DNA from: an uncultured Massilia sp. | GTDB taxonomy: Bacteria > Pseudomonadota > Gammaproteobacteria > Burkholderiales > Burkholderiaceae | Direction of reading: 5' to 3' | NCBI GenBank assembly: GCA_946481275.1 | Contig: CAMLMV010000011.1 | Coordinates: 62,001-126,000, forward strand | DNA length: 64,000 nucleotides | Shown: piece by piece, positions 34,238 to 41,957 of the stretch | Layout of the letters: every line of letters starts with the position of its first letter | How positions within the stretch are numbered: the stretch's first letter is position 1 | Made by a program: the position numbers and the translations under genes | Notes under the pieces: generated by a model | Databases searched by the model: none | What the model saw: only the letters and a program-made list of their open reading frames with translations | What the model was told of the DNA's origin: nothing

Positions 34238-36484
34238 CTACTTGGTCTCGAACGTCGTCACGCCATCCCACCCTGCTCCGGGCGGATCCGCACGCCAGTG
34301 CGCGATCCGTTCCAGGTACAGGGCGTAGAGCGCGCGCTGCGGATGCGCCGCGTGCAGCGCCGCGATCGCGCCGTGCGCGCCCTCCCAGTCCTGCGCGCGC
34401 ACCCTGGCCAGCGCCGCATCCCACGCGGCCAGTTCGTCCAGCACGGCAGGCGCGAGGTCGGCCGGTTTGCCGAGCGGCTCGAAGATCGCCACCGGCTCGT
34501 TCTTGCCTTTTACGCGCACGAGATCCAGTTCGCGGTAGACGAATTCCGGCGCGGCCAGGCGCGTGGCCTCGCCCACCGCGATGCCGACGCCGTACACCTT
34601 CGTGATGCCCTCCAGGCGCGAGCCGAGGTTCACCGCGTCGCCCATCACCGTGTAGGCGCGGCGGATCGCGGAGCCCATGTCGCCCACGTGCATCAGGCCG
34701 GAATTGATGCCGATGCCGATCGCCAGCGGCGGCCAGCCGCGCCGTTTGAAATCCTCGTCGAGGCGCGCCGCGCTGGCCTGCATCAGCAGCGACGTGGCCA
34801 CCGCGCGGCTCGCGTGGTCGGCAAAGGCGACGGGCGCGCCCCAGAATGCCATCACGGCGTCGCCGATGTATTTGTCGAGCGTGCCCTGGTGGCTGCCGCG
34901 GATGTCCTCGGACATCGCGGTGAGATAGAGATTGATGTACTCGCGCAGCGCCTTGGGCGACAGTCCTTCCGAGATCGTCGTGAAGCCGCGCACGTCGACG
35001 AACATCACGGACAGCTCGCGGCTCTCGCCCTCCATCGTATAGGCTTCGGGATTCTCGGCCATCTGCGCGACGAGTTCCGGCGCGACGTATTCGCCGAAGC
35101 GCGAGACGAGCGCGCGGCCCTTGCGGAACTCGAACAGATAGCCCCATGCCAGGTTCACGACGAACAGCAGCGCGACGAGCAGCAGGCAGACGAACATGTC
35201 GACCGTCCAGTCCAACTGGCGGTACAGGGCCCAGTTGGCGCCGACGACGCCGGCGAAGACAGCGGCGGATACCAGCACGGCCGGCAGCGGCGACAGCGCC
35301 GGCAGCAGCAGCGCGAGCAGGGTTCCCGCCACGAAGATCTGGAAGAATTCGACGGCCGTCGCGTAGTCGGGATGCGACTTGAAGCGGCGGTCGAGGATCG
35401 ACTTGATCACGTTGGCGTGCACTTCCACGCCCGGATAGACGTTGCTCACGGGTGTCGAGCGCAGGTCCTGCAGGCCCGGCGCCGTCGTGCCGACGAGGGC
35501 GACGACGTCCTCCAGCAGGGCCGGAGGCACCCTGCCCTGCAGCACGTCGACGGCGGACACGTAGCGGAACGTCCCGCCCTGCGGGCCGCCCGGGCCGCGG
35601 AACTGCACGACCGTCGTCAGGCCGTCGCCCACCGGGATGGCGACCTTCCGTCCCTGCGGCCGCACGAGGACGATGCGGTCGGCGCCGGCCACCTCGTCCT
35701 GGGCGAGGACTTCCGCGGTGCCGAAGTCGGGGCGGATCGCCGTCGCGCCCAGGTAGGCGGCTGCCGTGGCCAGGCCGAGCGTGGGATAGTAGCCGTCGCC
35801 GATGCGCTGCAGCAGCGGGACCGTGCGCACGACGCCGTCCACGTCCGGGTCGACCGAGAAGATGCCGGCGCCCAGCGCCGCCTCCTGCAGGCGCGCGATG
35901 TTCGCCTCGTAGCCGGCGCTCCGGTAGGCGTCGAGCGAGCGCCCGCCCAGGTCCGCGACCGTGAACGCGGGCTTCGGCAGCACCCCCTTGGCCAGCTCCG
36001 CCGACACGCTATAGCCCAGCAGCACGGGGCGTCCGGCCAGTGCCCTGGCAAAGCGGCCGTCGTAATCGAGCGCCGGTTCGAGCGCCGCCAGCTTCGTCGC
36101 CACGCCCGGCACGTCCTTCAGCTCGCGCTGCGCGAGACGTTCCAGCACCGCGTAGCCGGAGCTCGTGTCGGGCTCGGGGAACGACACGTCGAAGGCGATG
36201 GTGCGCGCATGGTAATGGCCGGCCAGCTGGTCGACCAGCTTCGCCAGCACGTCGCGGCTCCACGGGAACCGCCCGACGGCGGCGAGGCTCTTCGGGTCGA
36301 TGTCGACGATGACGATGCGCGGATCGGGCGCCGGCCCCTCCAGGCGCATGCGCAGGTCGGCGAGGATGGTGTCCTGGCGCTCGATGGCGTCGCTGTGCCA
36401 GGTGCCGTTCGCGTACAGCACGGCCGCCAGCGTCAGGAGGATGCCGAGCGCCCAGCGCGCGCCGTAGCGCCGCAACAGCTTCAC
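34238..36484 (-). CDS. CHASE2-domain adenylate/guanylate cyclase
   Basis: A 748-residue membrane class III nucleotide cyclase. A first membrane helix (about 12-26) is followed by a periplasmic CHASE2 sensor (DLRMRLEGPAPDPRIVIVDI, FDVSFPEPDTSSGYAVL), two or three further helices, and a C-terminal cyclase domain with metal Asp in FVDVRGFTTISEG, DKYIGDAVMAFWGAP and the NLGSRLEGI region. The Lys in DKYIGD suggests ATP as substrate, so cAMP is the likely product. The GTG start overlaps the stop of the HD-GYP gene (GTGA), indicating translational coupling. Confidence 0.85.
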   Translation of the reverse strand: MKLLRRYGARWALGILLTLAAVLYANGTWHSDAIERQDTILADLRMRLEGPAPDPRIVIVDIDPKSLAAVGRFPWSRDVLAKLVDQLAGHYHARTIAFDVSFPEPDTSSGYAVLERLAQRELKDVPGVATKLAALEPALDYDGRFARALAGRPVLLGYSVSAELAKGVLPKPAFTVADLGGRSLDAYRSAGYEANIARLQEAALGAGIFSVDPDVDGVVRTVPLLQRIGDGYYPTLGLATAAAYLGATAIRPDFGTAEVLAQDEVAGADRIVLVRPQGRKVAIPVGDGLTTVVQFRGPGGPQGGTFRYVSAVDVLQGRVPPALLEDVVALVGTTAPGLQDLRSTPVSNVYPGVEVHANVIKSILDRRFKSHPDYATAVEFFQIFVAGTLLALLLPALSPLPAVLVSAAVFAGVVGANWALYRQLDWTVDMFVCLLLVALLFVVNLAWGYLFEFRKGRALVSRFGEYVAPELVAQMAENPEAYTMEGESRELSVMFVDVRGFTTISEGLSPKALREYINLYLTAMSEDIRGSHQGTLDKYIGDAVMAFWGAPVAFADHASRAVATSLLMQASAARLDEDFKRRGWPPLAIGIGINSGLMHVGDMGSAIRRAYTVMGDAVNLGSRLEGITKVYGVGIAVGEATRLAAPEFVYRELDLVRVKGKNEPVAIFEPLGKPADLAPAVLDELAAWDAALARVRAQDWEGAHGAIAALHAAHPQRALYALYLERIAHWRADPPGAGWDGVTTFETK

Positions 36485-38100
36485 GGCGTATAGCCCGGGA
36501 TCGCCGCCTCGTCGACGTGATCGATCTGCGACGCATCCAGGTTCTTGCGCGCGAATTTCAGGTACACCTTTTCGCGCACGAAGATGTCGAAGAGGTCCGG
36601 GTCGATGTGGCCGTTGAGGGCGAACTTGCCGAGGATGTGCAGCGACTCCGACAGCGTCTTGCCTTTCTTGTACGGGCGGTCGCGCGCCGTCAGGGCCTCG
36701 AAGATGTCGGCGATGGCCATCACGCGGGCCTGCACGGACATCTGCTCGCGCGTGAGGCCACGCGGATAGCCCTTGCCGTCCATGCGCTCGTGGTGGCCGC
36801 CGGCGTATTCGGGGACATTCTTGAGGTGCTTCGGCCAGGGCAGGGATTCGAGCATGCGGATCGTCACGACGATGTGGTTGTTGATGATCTTGCGTTCTTC
36901 GTCGTTGAGTGTACCAAAGCGCACGGTCAGGTTGTGCACCTCGTCGTCGTCCAGGAAATCGCGCTCGGCGCCGTCCGGCCCCGTCCAGCGGTACGTCGCG
37001 ATGCGGCGCACGCGCTCCTGGTCGTCGGGCGACATGCCTTCGCCGCCGATGTTCGCCTGGCGCAGGAAGTCGCGGTCCGAACGCAGGCGCGCCTGCTCCG
37101 ACGCGAGGCGGTCGGCGAGCGCCGCGCGGTCCGCGTCCGGTTCGAGTTGCTCGCGCAACGCGCGGATCTCGGCGTCGCGCAAAAGCACCTCGAAGCGCGT
37201 GTCGATCATGTGGATGCGGTCGAAGATCGTCTCCAGCTTCGTCGCCTTGTCGACGACGTGGACCGGCGTCGTGATCTTGCCGCAGTCGTGCAGCAGGCCG
37301 GCCATCCACAGTTCGCGGCGGTCGCGGTCGCTCATGCGGAACGATGCCATCGGCCCGATGGGCGTCTCGTGCACGGCCTCGGCCAGCATCATCGTCAGCT
37401 CCGGCACGAACTGGCAGTGGCGGCCCGTGTACGGCGATTTTTCGTCGATGCCGATGTTGATCAGGTTGACGAGGGCTTCCAGCAGCTGTTCCATCTGCAC
37501 GACGAGCTGCTGGTTCGTGAGCGCGACCGCCGCCTGCGCCGCCAGCGCCTCGATGAAGCGCTGGTCGGTGTCGGAGAACGCGCAGATCTCGTCCGTGTCC
37601 CGGTCCTTCGCGTTGATCAGCTGGAGCACGCCGATCAGTTCCCCCTCGTGGTTCGTCATCGGCACCGTCAGGATCGACTTGGACCGGTAGCCGAACGTCT
37701 GGTCGAACGAACGCATGCCCGAGAAGTTGAAGACGTCGGCCTGGTACACGTCGGCGATGTTCACGGACTGGTGGAAGTTGGCCGCATACGCCGCCACCGA
37801 GGCCAGGTTCTTGTTGCCGTACTGGTCGTACAGCGGGATCGGCGGCAGGTCGATCGAGTTGCCGCTGGCACCGCCCTGGTAGAGTTCCAGCGTGTCGTTC
37901 AGCGAAATGTGGAAGCACAGGCTGCGTTCGTCGCCGCTCGGGCGGTACAGCGTGCCGCCGTCCGCGTGCGTCATGCTCTTGGCAACCTTCAGGATGCGGT
38001 CGAGGAAGGAACCGATGTCGTGGCCGTCGCCGAGGGCGACGCTGACCTCCGTGAGCAGGTCGAGCCGCTCTACGATATTGGCCGGGGTGAGCTCTTGCAT
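36481..38100 (-). CDS. GAF/HD-GYP phosphodiesterase with insertion
   Basis: A 539-residue protein with no membrane segment. An N-terminal GAF domain (about 30-195) contains SVNIADVYQADVFN and GVLQLINAKDRDTDEI. The HD-GYP domain has LLHDCGK (His271-Asp272) and HHERMDGKGYP (GYP at 444-446), the signature of cyclic-di-GMP phosphodiesterases. Between the HD pair and the later histidines lies an extra charged, helical stretch of roughly 90 residues (about 300-395) not found in standard HD-GYP domains. The ATG at 38100 is chosen as the GAF start. It is coupled to the downstream cyclase gene, linking cyclic-di-GMP breakdown and cAMP synthesis. Confidence 0.85.
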   Translation of the reverse strand: MQELTPANIVERLDLLTEVSVALGDGHDIGSFLDRILKVAKSMTHADGGTLYRPSGDERSLCFHISLNDTLELYQGGASGNSIDLPPIPLYDQYGNKNLASVAAYAANFHQSVNIADVYQADVFNFSGMRSFDQTFGYRSKSILTVPMTNHEGELIGVLQLINAKDRDTDEICAFSDTDQRFIEALAAQAAVALTNQQLVVQMEQLLEALVNLINIGIDEKSPYTGRHCQFVPELTMMLAEAVHETPIGPMASFRMSDRDRRELWMAGLLHDCGKITTPVHVVDKATKLETIFDRIHMIDTRFEVLLRDAEIRALREQLEPDADRAALADRLASEQARLRSDRDFLRQANIGGEGMSPDDQERVRRIATYRWTGPDGAERDFLDDDEVHNLTVRFGTLNDEERKIINNHIVVTIRMLESLPWPKHLKNVPEYAGGHHERMDGKGYPRGLTREQMSVQARVMAIADIFEALTARDRPYKKGKTLSESLHILGKFALNGHIDPDLFDIFVREKVYLKFARKNLDASQIDHVDEAAIPGYTP

Positions 38101-38144
38101 GTGATGGATCGCCACATTAATTGCCGGGATGAAATTCTCCCACA

Positions 38145-38161
38145 GTGTAACGTCGTTACAC
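38145..38161. promoter_or_regulatory. Perfect palindrome in divergent promoter region
   Basis: GTGTAACGTCGTTACAC has 8-bp arms around one central base. It lies between the HD-GYP/cyclase unit and the divergent MBL/ATPase unit, 45 bases from the first and 150 from the second. This is a good candidate operator for a dimeric regulator controlling one or both units. Confidence 0.55.
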
Positions 38162-38311
38162 GCCGCTGTACACCAACCGATGCATAATTGCAAAATTCAG
38201 ATAATCAGTTACAAATTGACGTTATGATCTGACATATATTTGCAACGGTGCAGGCCTGGCCGCGATGAAAAATACAAGCAGACGACGAGGCTGCGCAGCA
38301 AGGGAGTCCCA

Positions 38312-39214
38312 ATGAAATTCAGATTCTGGGGAGTGCGCGGGTCGATCCCGTCCCCCGGGCCGCGTACCGTGCGCTACGGCGGCAACACCACGTGCATCGA
38401 AGTGCGCGGCGACGACGGCACCCTCGTGGTGCTGGACGCCGGCACGGGGATCTATGCGCTCGCCCAGGACCTGATGCGACGGCGCGGGCAAGACGGCGCG
38501 CCCGTGCGCGCCAACATTTTCATTACGCACAGCCATTGGGACCACATCCACGGCCTGCCCTTCTTCACGCCGCTGTTCGTGCAGGGCACGCGGGTGTGCC
38601 TGCACGGCGCCCACGATCCCGTCACGGGCCAGGGCATCGAGCACGTGATGGGCGTACAGCTGCAGAACAGCTACTTCCCCGTCAGCGAGGAACGGATGGA
38701 CGCCACCATCGACTACCGGACGCTGGACATCGGCGTGCCGCACGCGGTGGGCGACGTGGTCGTGCACAACGTCGTGATGAACCACCCCGTGACGAACCTC
38801 GGCTACCGCGTCGAATGCAACGGCCGCGCCATGTTCTTCACGGGCGACCACGAACCGTTCTTCAATCCGCACGCCCCCGGCAGCGCGGACCACGACGCGG
38901 CGCAGCGCGAGATCGAGCGGCGCGAGCGCGAGATCGAGCGCACGATGGAAGGCGTCGACGCGCTCGTCGCCGACTGCTCGTACACGCTCGACGAATATCC
39001 GGCCAAGCAGGGCTGGGGCCACGGCACGTTCGACGGCGCCATCGCGCTGGCGCTGAAGGTCGGCGCGCGCAGCCTGTATTGCACCCACCACGAGCCGACC
39101 CGCTCGGACGACGAGCTCGAAGCCGTATTCGCGCAAGCGGTCGCCCGCTGGCAGGACCGGTTGGACGGCCTCGCCGTGACGCTGGCGTACGAAGGCCTGG
39201 AAGTGGAACTCTGA
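38312..39214 (+). CDS. MBL-fold metal-dependent hydrolase
   Basis: A 300-residue metallo-beta-lactamase-fold protein. It starts MKFRFWGVRGSIPSPG, has the metal motif THSHWDHIHGLPFF (H-x-H-x-D-H) and the later metal ligands in MNHPVTN, TGDHEPF and CTHHEP, the layout of RNase Z-like or cyclic-nucleotide phosphodiesterase-like members. The real substrate is unknown. AGGGAG lies before the ATG. Its stop overlaps the next ATG by one base (TGATG), so the ATPase is coupled to it. Confidence 0.82.
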   Translation: MKFRFWGVRGSIPSPGPRTVRYGGNTTCIEVRGDDGTLVVLDAGTGIYALAQDLMRRRGQDGAPVRANIFITHSHWDHIHGLPFFTPLFVQGTRVCLHGAHDPVTGQGIEHVMGVQLQNSYFPVSEERMDATIDYRTLDIGVPHAVGDVVVHNVVMNHPVTNLGYRVECNGRAMFFTGDHEPFFNPHAPGSADHDAAQREIERREREIERTMEGVDALVADCSYTLDEYPAKQGWGHGTFDGAIALALKVGARSLYCTHHEPTRSDDELEAVFAQAVARWQDRLDGLAVTLAYEGLEVEL

Positions 39215-41607
39215 TGAGCGGCGACTTCGTGGATCAGCAGACGGGAGAACGGCGGGCCGACCGGCGCGCGCCGGACGACACGGCGCGGCGGCTCGACTTC
39301 CAGCGCCGCCTGCAGGCAATCACCACGAGTATCCACGCCACCGCCAACCTGGACCAGATCATGCTCGACCTGGGCCAGGAGTTCTGCGACCTGTTCGATG
39401 CCGACCGTTTTACCCTGTACGCCGTGACGCCGGCGCAGGACGCCCTCGTCGCCAAGGTCAAGACCGGCCTGGCCGAAATCCGCCACCTGCAGCTGCCGAT
39501 CGGGCCCGGCTCCATCGCCGGCTTCGTGGCGCTGGCGCGCCTGACCGTCAACATCGCCGACGTCTACGACGAGGCCGAGCTGCGGCGCCTGGCGCCCACG
39601 CTGCGCTTCCAGCGCGGCGTCGACCAGCGCACGGGCTACCGCACGCGCGAGATGCTGGTGGCGCCGCTGATCGACGCGAGCGGCGCGCTGCTCGGCGTCA
39701 TCCAGTTCATCAACCACCGCAGCGGCGGCCCGTTCCCCCAGCTGTGCCTCGACGGCATCAGGCAGTTGTGCGACACCCTGGCCGTCGCGTTCAGCCAGCG
39801 CCTGCGCGCGCCGCTGCCGCGCGGCCGCTACGATGCCCTCGTGACGCGCGCGGTGCTCGCCGTGCAGGAACTGGAACTCGCGACGCGCCTCGCGCGCGAG
39901 CGCGACGCCGACATCGAGGACGTGCTGTTGTCCGATTTCCACCTGAAGCCGGCCCAGATCGGCGAGGCGTTGTCGGCGTACTGCGGCCTGCCCTACGAAC
40001 CGTTCCGCGCCGAGCGCGTGAAACCCGTCGAGCTGCTGCGCAACCTGAAGCCGCAGTACGCGCTCGAACATGGCTGGCTGCCGCTGGAGGACGGTCCCGA
40101 CGGCCTCGTGCTGATGGCGCTGGACCCGGAACGCGTCGCCGCCAGCCACATCGCCGCGCAGGTGTTCGGCCGCGCGCGCATCGCGTGGCGCGTGACGACC
40201 CGCCACGACCTGCACCAGACGGTGGCCCAGTTCTTCGGCGGGCCCGTGGCCGACGATCGGAGTGTCGGCGAACTGCTGTCGCAGCTCGACGAGAGCGGCG
40301 ACCTGGACGAGGATGCGGAAGGCGGCAGCACCGAGGTCTCGGCCGCCGTCGAGAACGAGCTGGTCAAGCTCCTGAACCGGATCATCGTCGACGCGCACCG
40401 CCAGGGCGCGTCCGACATCCACATCGAACCGCAGCCGGGGCGCGGCAAGACGGGCATCCGCTTCCGCAAGGACGGCGTGCTGGTGCCATACATCGAGATC
40501 CCGGCCAGCTACCGCAACGCCCTCGTCGCGCGCGTAAAAATCATGTGCGACCTCGACATCTCCGAACGGCGCAAGCCGCAGGACGGCAAGATCCGCTTCC
40601 GCAAGTACGGCCCGCTCGACATCGAACTGCGCGTGGCGACGATCCCGTCCAGCGGCGGCGTCGAGGACATCGTGATGCGCATCCTGCAGGCCGGCGAGCC
40701 GATCCCGCTCGACAGCCTGGGCATCCTGCCGCACAACCTGGCGCGCCTGAAGGAAGCCGTCGCCAAGCCGTACGGCCTGTTCTTCGTGTGCGGGCCGACC
40801 GGCTCCGGCAAGACGACGACCCTGCACTCGATCCTGGCGCACCTGAACACGCCGGAGACGAAGATCTGGACGGCCGAGGATCCGGTCGAGATCACCCAGA
40901 AGGGCCTGCGCCAGGTGCAGGTCAACCGCAAGACGGGCCTCGACTTCGCGACCGTCATGCGCGCTTTTCTCCGCGCCGACCCGGACGTGATCATGGTCGG
41001 CGAGATGCGCGACCGCGAGACCGTCAGCACGGGCATCGAGGCGTCGCTGACGGGCCACCTCGTGTTTTCAACACTGCACACGAACAGCGCGCCGGAATCC
41101 GTCGTGCGCCTGCTCGACATGGGCATGGACCCATTCAATTTTGCCGACGCCCTGCTGGGCATCCTGGCGCAGCGTCTCGCGCGCCGCCTGTGCACCGCGT
41201 GCCGCCAGCCCTACCGCCCGGACGACGCCGAGGTGGAGGCGCTGCTCGACGAGTATTGCGAAGAGCTGCGCGGCCAGGTTTCGTACAAGGCCGACCCGCA
41301 GGCCGCGCGCGCGGCCGTGCTGGCCGGCTGGCGCCAGCGCCACGGCGATGCGTCCGGGCGCTTCACTTTGTACCGCGCCGTGGGCTGCGCCGAGTGCAAC
41401 AAGGGATACCGCGGGCGCGTCGGCCTGCATGAACTGATGCTGGGCAGCGAGCGTATCAAGCGCCTGCTGACCGAGCACGCGCGCGTGGCCGAACTGCTCG
41501 CGGCCGCGCTGGAGGACGGGATGCTGACCCTGAAAATGGACGGCATCGAGAAGATCCTGGGCGGCGTCACCGACATCAAGATGGTGCGCGCCGTCTGCAT
41601 CAAATGA
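39214..41607 (+). CDS. GAF-domain PilB/GspE-like secretion ATPase
   Basis: A 797-residue protein with a GAF domain (about 30-195, LTVNIADVYDEAELRRL and LLGVIQFINH), a GspE/MshE N-terminal domain (about 215-340), and a T2SS/T4P ATPase core with Walker A GPTGSGKTTTLHS (527-534), Walker B DPDVIMVGEMRD and a four-cysteine zinc site (CTACRQPY, CAECNKGY). Such ATPases power type IV pilus extension or type II secretion. No pilin, GspD/PilQ or GspF/PilC gene is nearby, and the fused GAF suggests ligand control. The partner machine is unknown. Confidence 0.87.
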   Translation: MSGDFVDQQTGERRADRRAPDDTARRLDFQRRLQAITTSIHATANLDQIMLDLGQEFCDLFDADRFTLYAVTPAQDALVAKVKTGLAEIRHLQLPIGPGSIAGFVALARLTVNIADVYDEAELRRLAPTLRFQRGVDQRTGYRTREMLVAPLIDASGALLGVIQFINHRSGGPFPQLCLDGIRQLCDTLAVAFSQRLRAPLPRGRYDALVTRAVLAVQELELATRLARERDADIEDVLLSDFHLKPAQIGEALSAYCGLPYEPFRAERVKPVELLRNLKPQYALEHGWLPLEDGPDGLVLMALDPERVAASHIAAQVFGRARIAWRVTTRHDLHQTVAQFFGGPVADDRSVGELLSQLDESGDLDEDAEGGSTEVSAAVENELVKLLNRIIVDAHRQGASDIHIEPQPGRGKTGIRFRKDGVLVPYIEIPASYRNALVARVKIMCDLDISERRKPQDGKIRFRKYGPLDIELRVATIPSSGGVEDIVMRILQAGEPIPLDSLGILPHNLARLKEAVAKPYGLFFVCGPTGSGKTTTLHSILAHLNTPETKIWTAEDPVEITQKGLRQVQVNRKTGLDFATVMRAFLRADPDVIMVGEMRDRETVSTGIEASLTGHLVFSTLHTNSAPESVVRLLDMGMDPFNFADALLGILAQRLARRLCTACRQPYRPDDAEVEALLDEYCEELRGQVSYKADPQAARAAVLAGWRQRHGDASGRFTLYRAVGCAECNKGYRGRVGLHELMLGSERIKRLLTEHARVAELLAAALEDGMLTLKMDGIEKILGGVTDIKMVRAVCIK

Positions 41608-41643
41608 CCTGCCAACCGCAACTCACTACAGGAGAGTCACGTA

Positions 41644-41892
41644 ATGAACCGCATCGTTCCGCCGATCCTGGCGGCCACCGCCATCCTGCTGTCCGGCTGC
41701 GCCGCCGACGGCGCCAAACCGACGCAAGGTGGTAACACCTACCTCGATTCGAGCTACACGCCGACCGGCACCCTCATCCCGCGCAAGGCGCCGAGCCGCA
41801 CGGACAACCTGACGATCGTCGACAAGCAGGCGCTCGAGAACGACCGCACCAACGGCGGCGGCACCAACAACTGGGCAGCGGGCAAGCCCTGA
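41644..41892 (+). CDS. Small lipoprotein of unknown function
   Basis: An 82-residue protein with a signal peptide and lipobox LLSGC, giving lipidated Cys19. The mature part is polar and glycine/asparagine-rich (NGGGTNNWAAGKP at the end). AGGAGAG lies about seven bases before the ATG. It follows the ATPase by 36 bases and is probably co-transcribed. It could be an accessory of the system served by the ATPase, but nothing in the sequence shows it. Confidence 0.8.
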   Translation: MNRIVPPILAATAILLSGCAADGAKPTQGGNTYLDSSYTPTGTLIPRKAPSRTDNLTIVDKQALENDRTNGGGTNNWAAGKP

Positions 41893-41910
41893 TCCGCAAC
41901 ACGTGATGGC

Positions 41911-41945
41911 AAAAGGGCCGGCGGTCGCATCCCCGGCCCTTTTTC
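41911..41945. terminator. Bidirectional terminator between lipoprotein and pullulanase genes
   Basis: AAAGGGCCGG and CCGGCCCTTT arms surround an 11-base loop, with T-runs on both strands. Both converging genes end within 20 bases. Confidence 0.85.
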
Positions 41946-41957
41946 ATTGCGCCCCGA

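Noticed and set aside
38203..38240. Possible sigma-70 promoter (TTGACG, TATATT) before the MBL gene
   Set aside because: The spacing between the hexamers does not fit 16-18 bases in any alignment tried.
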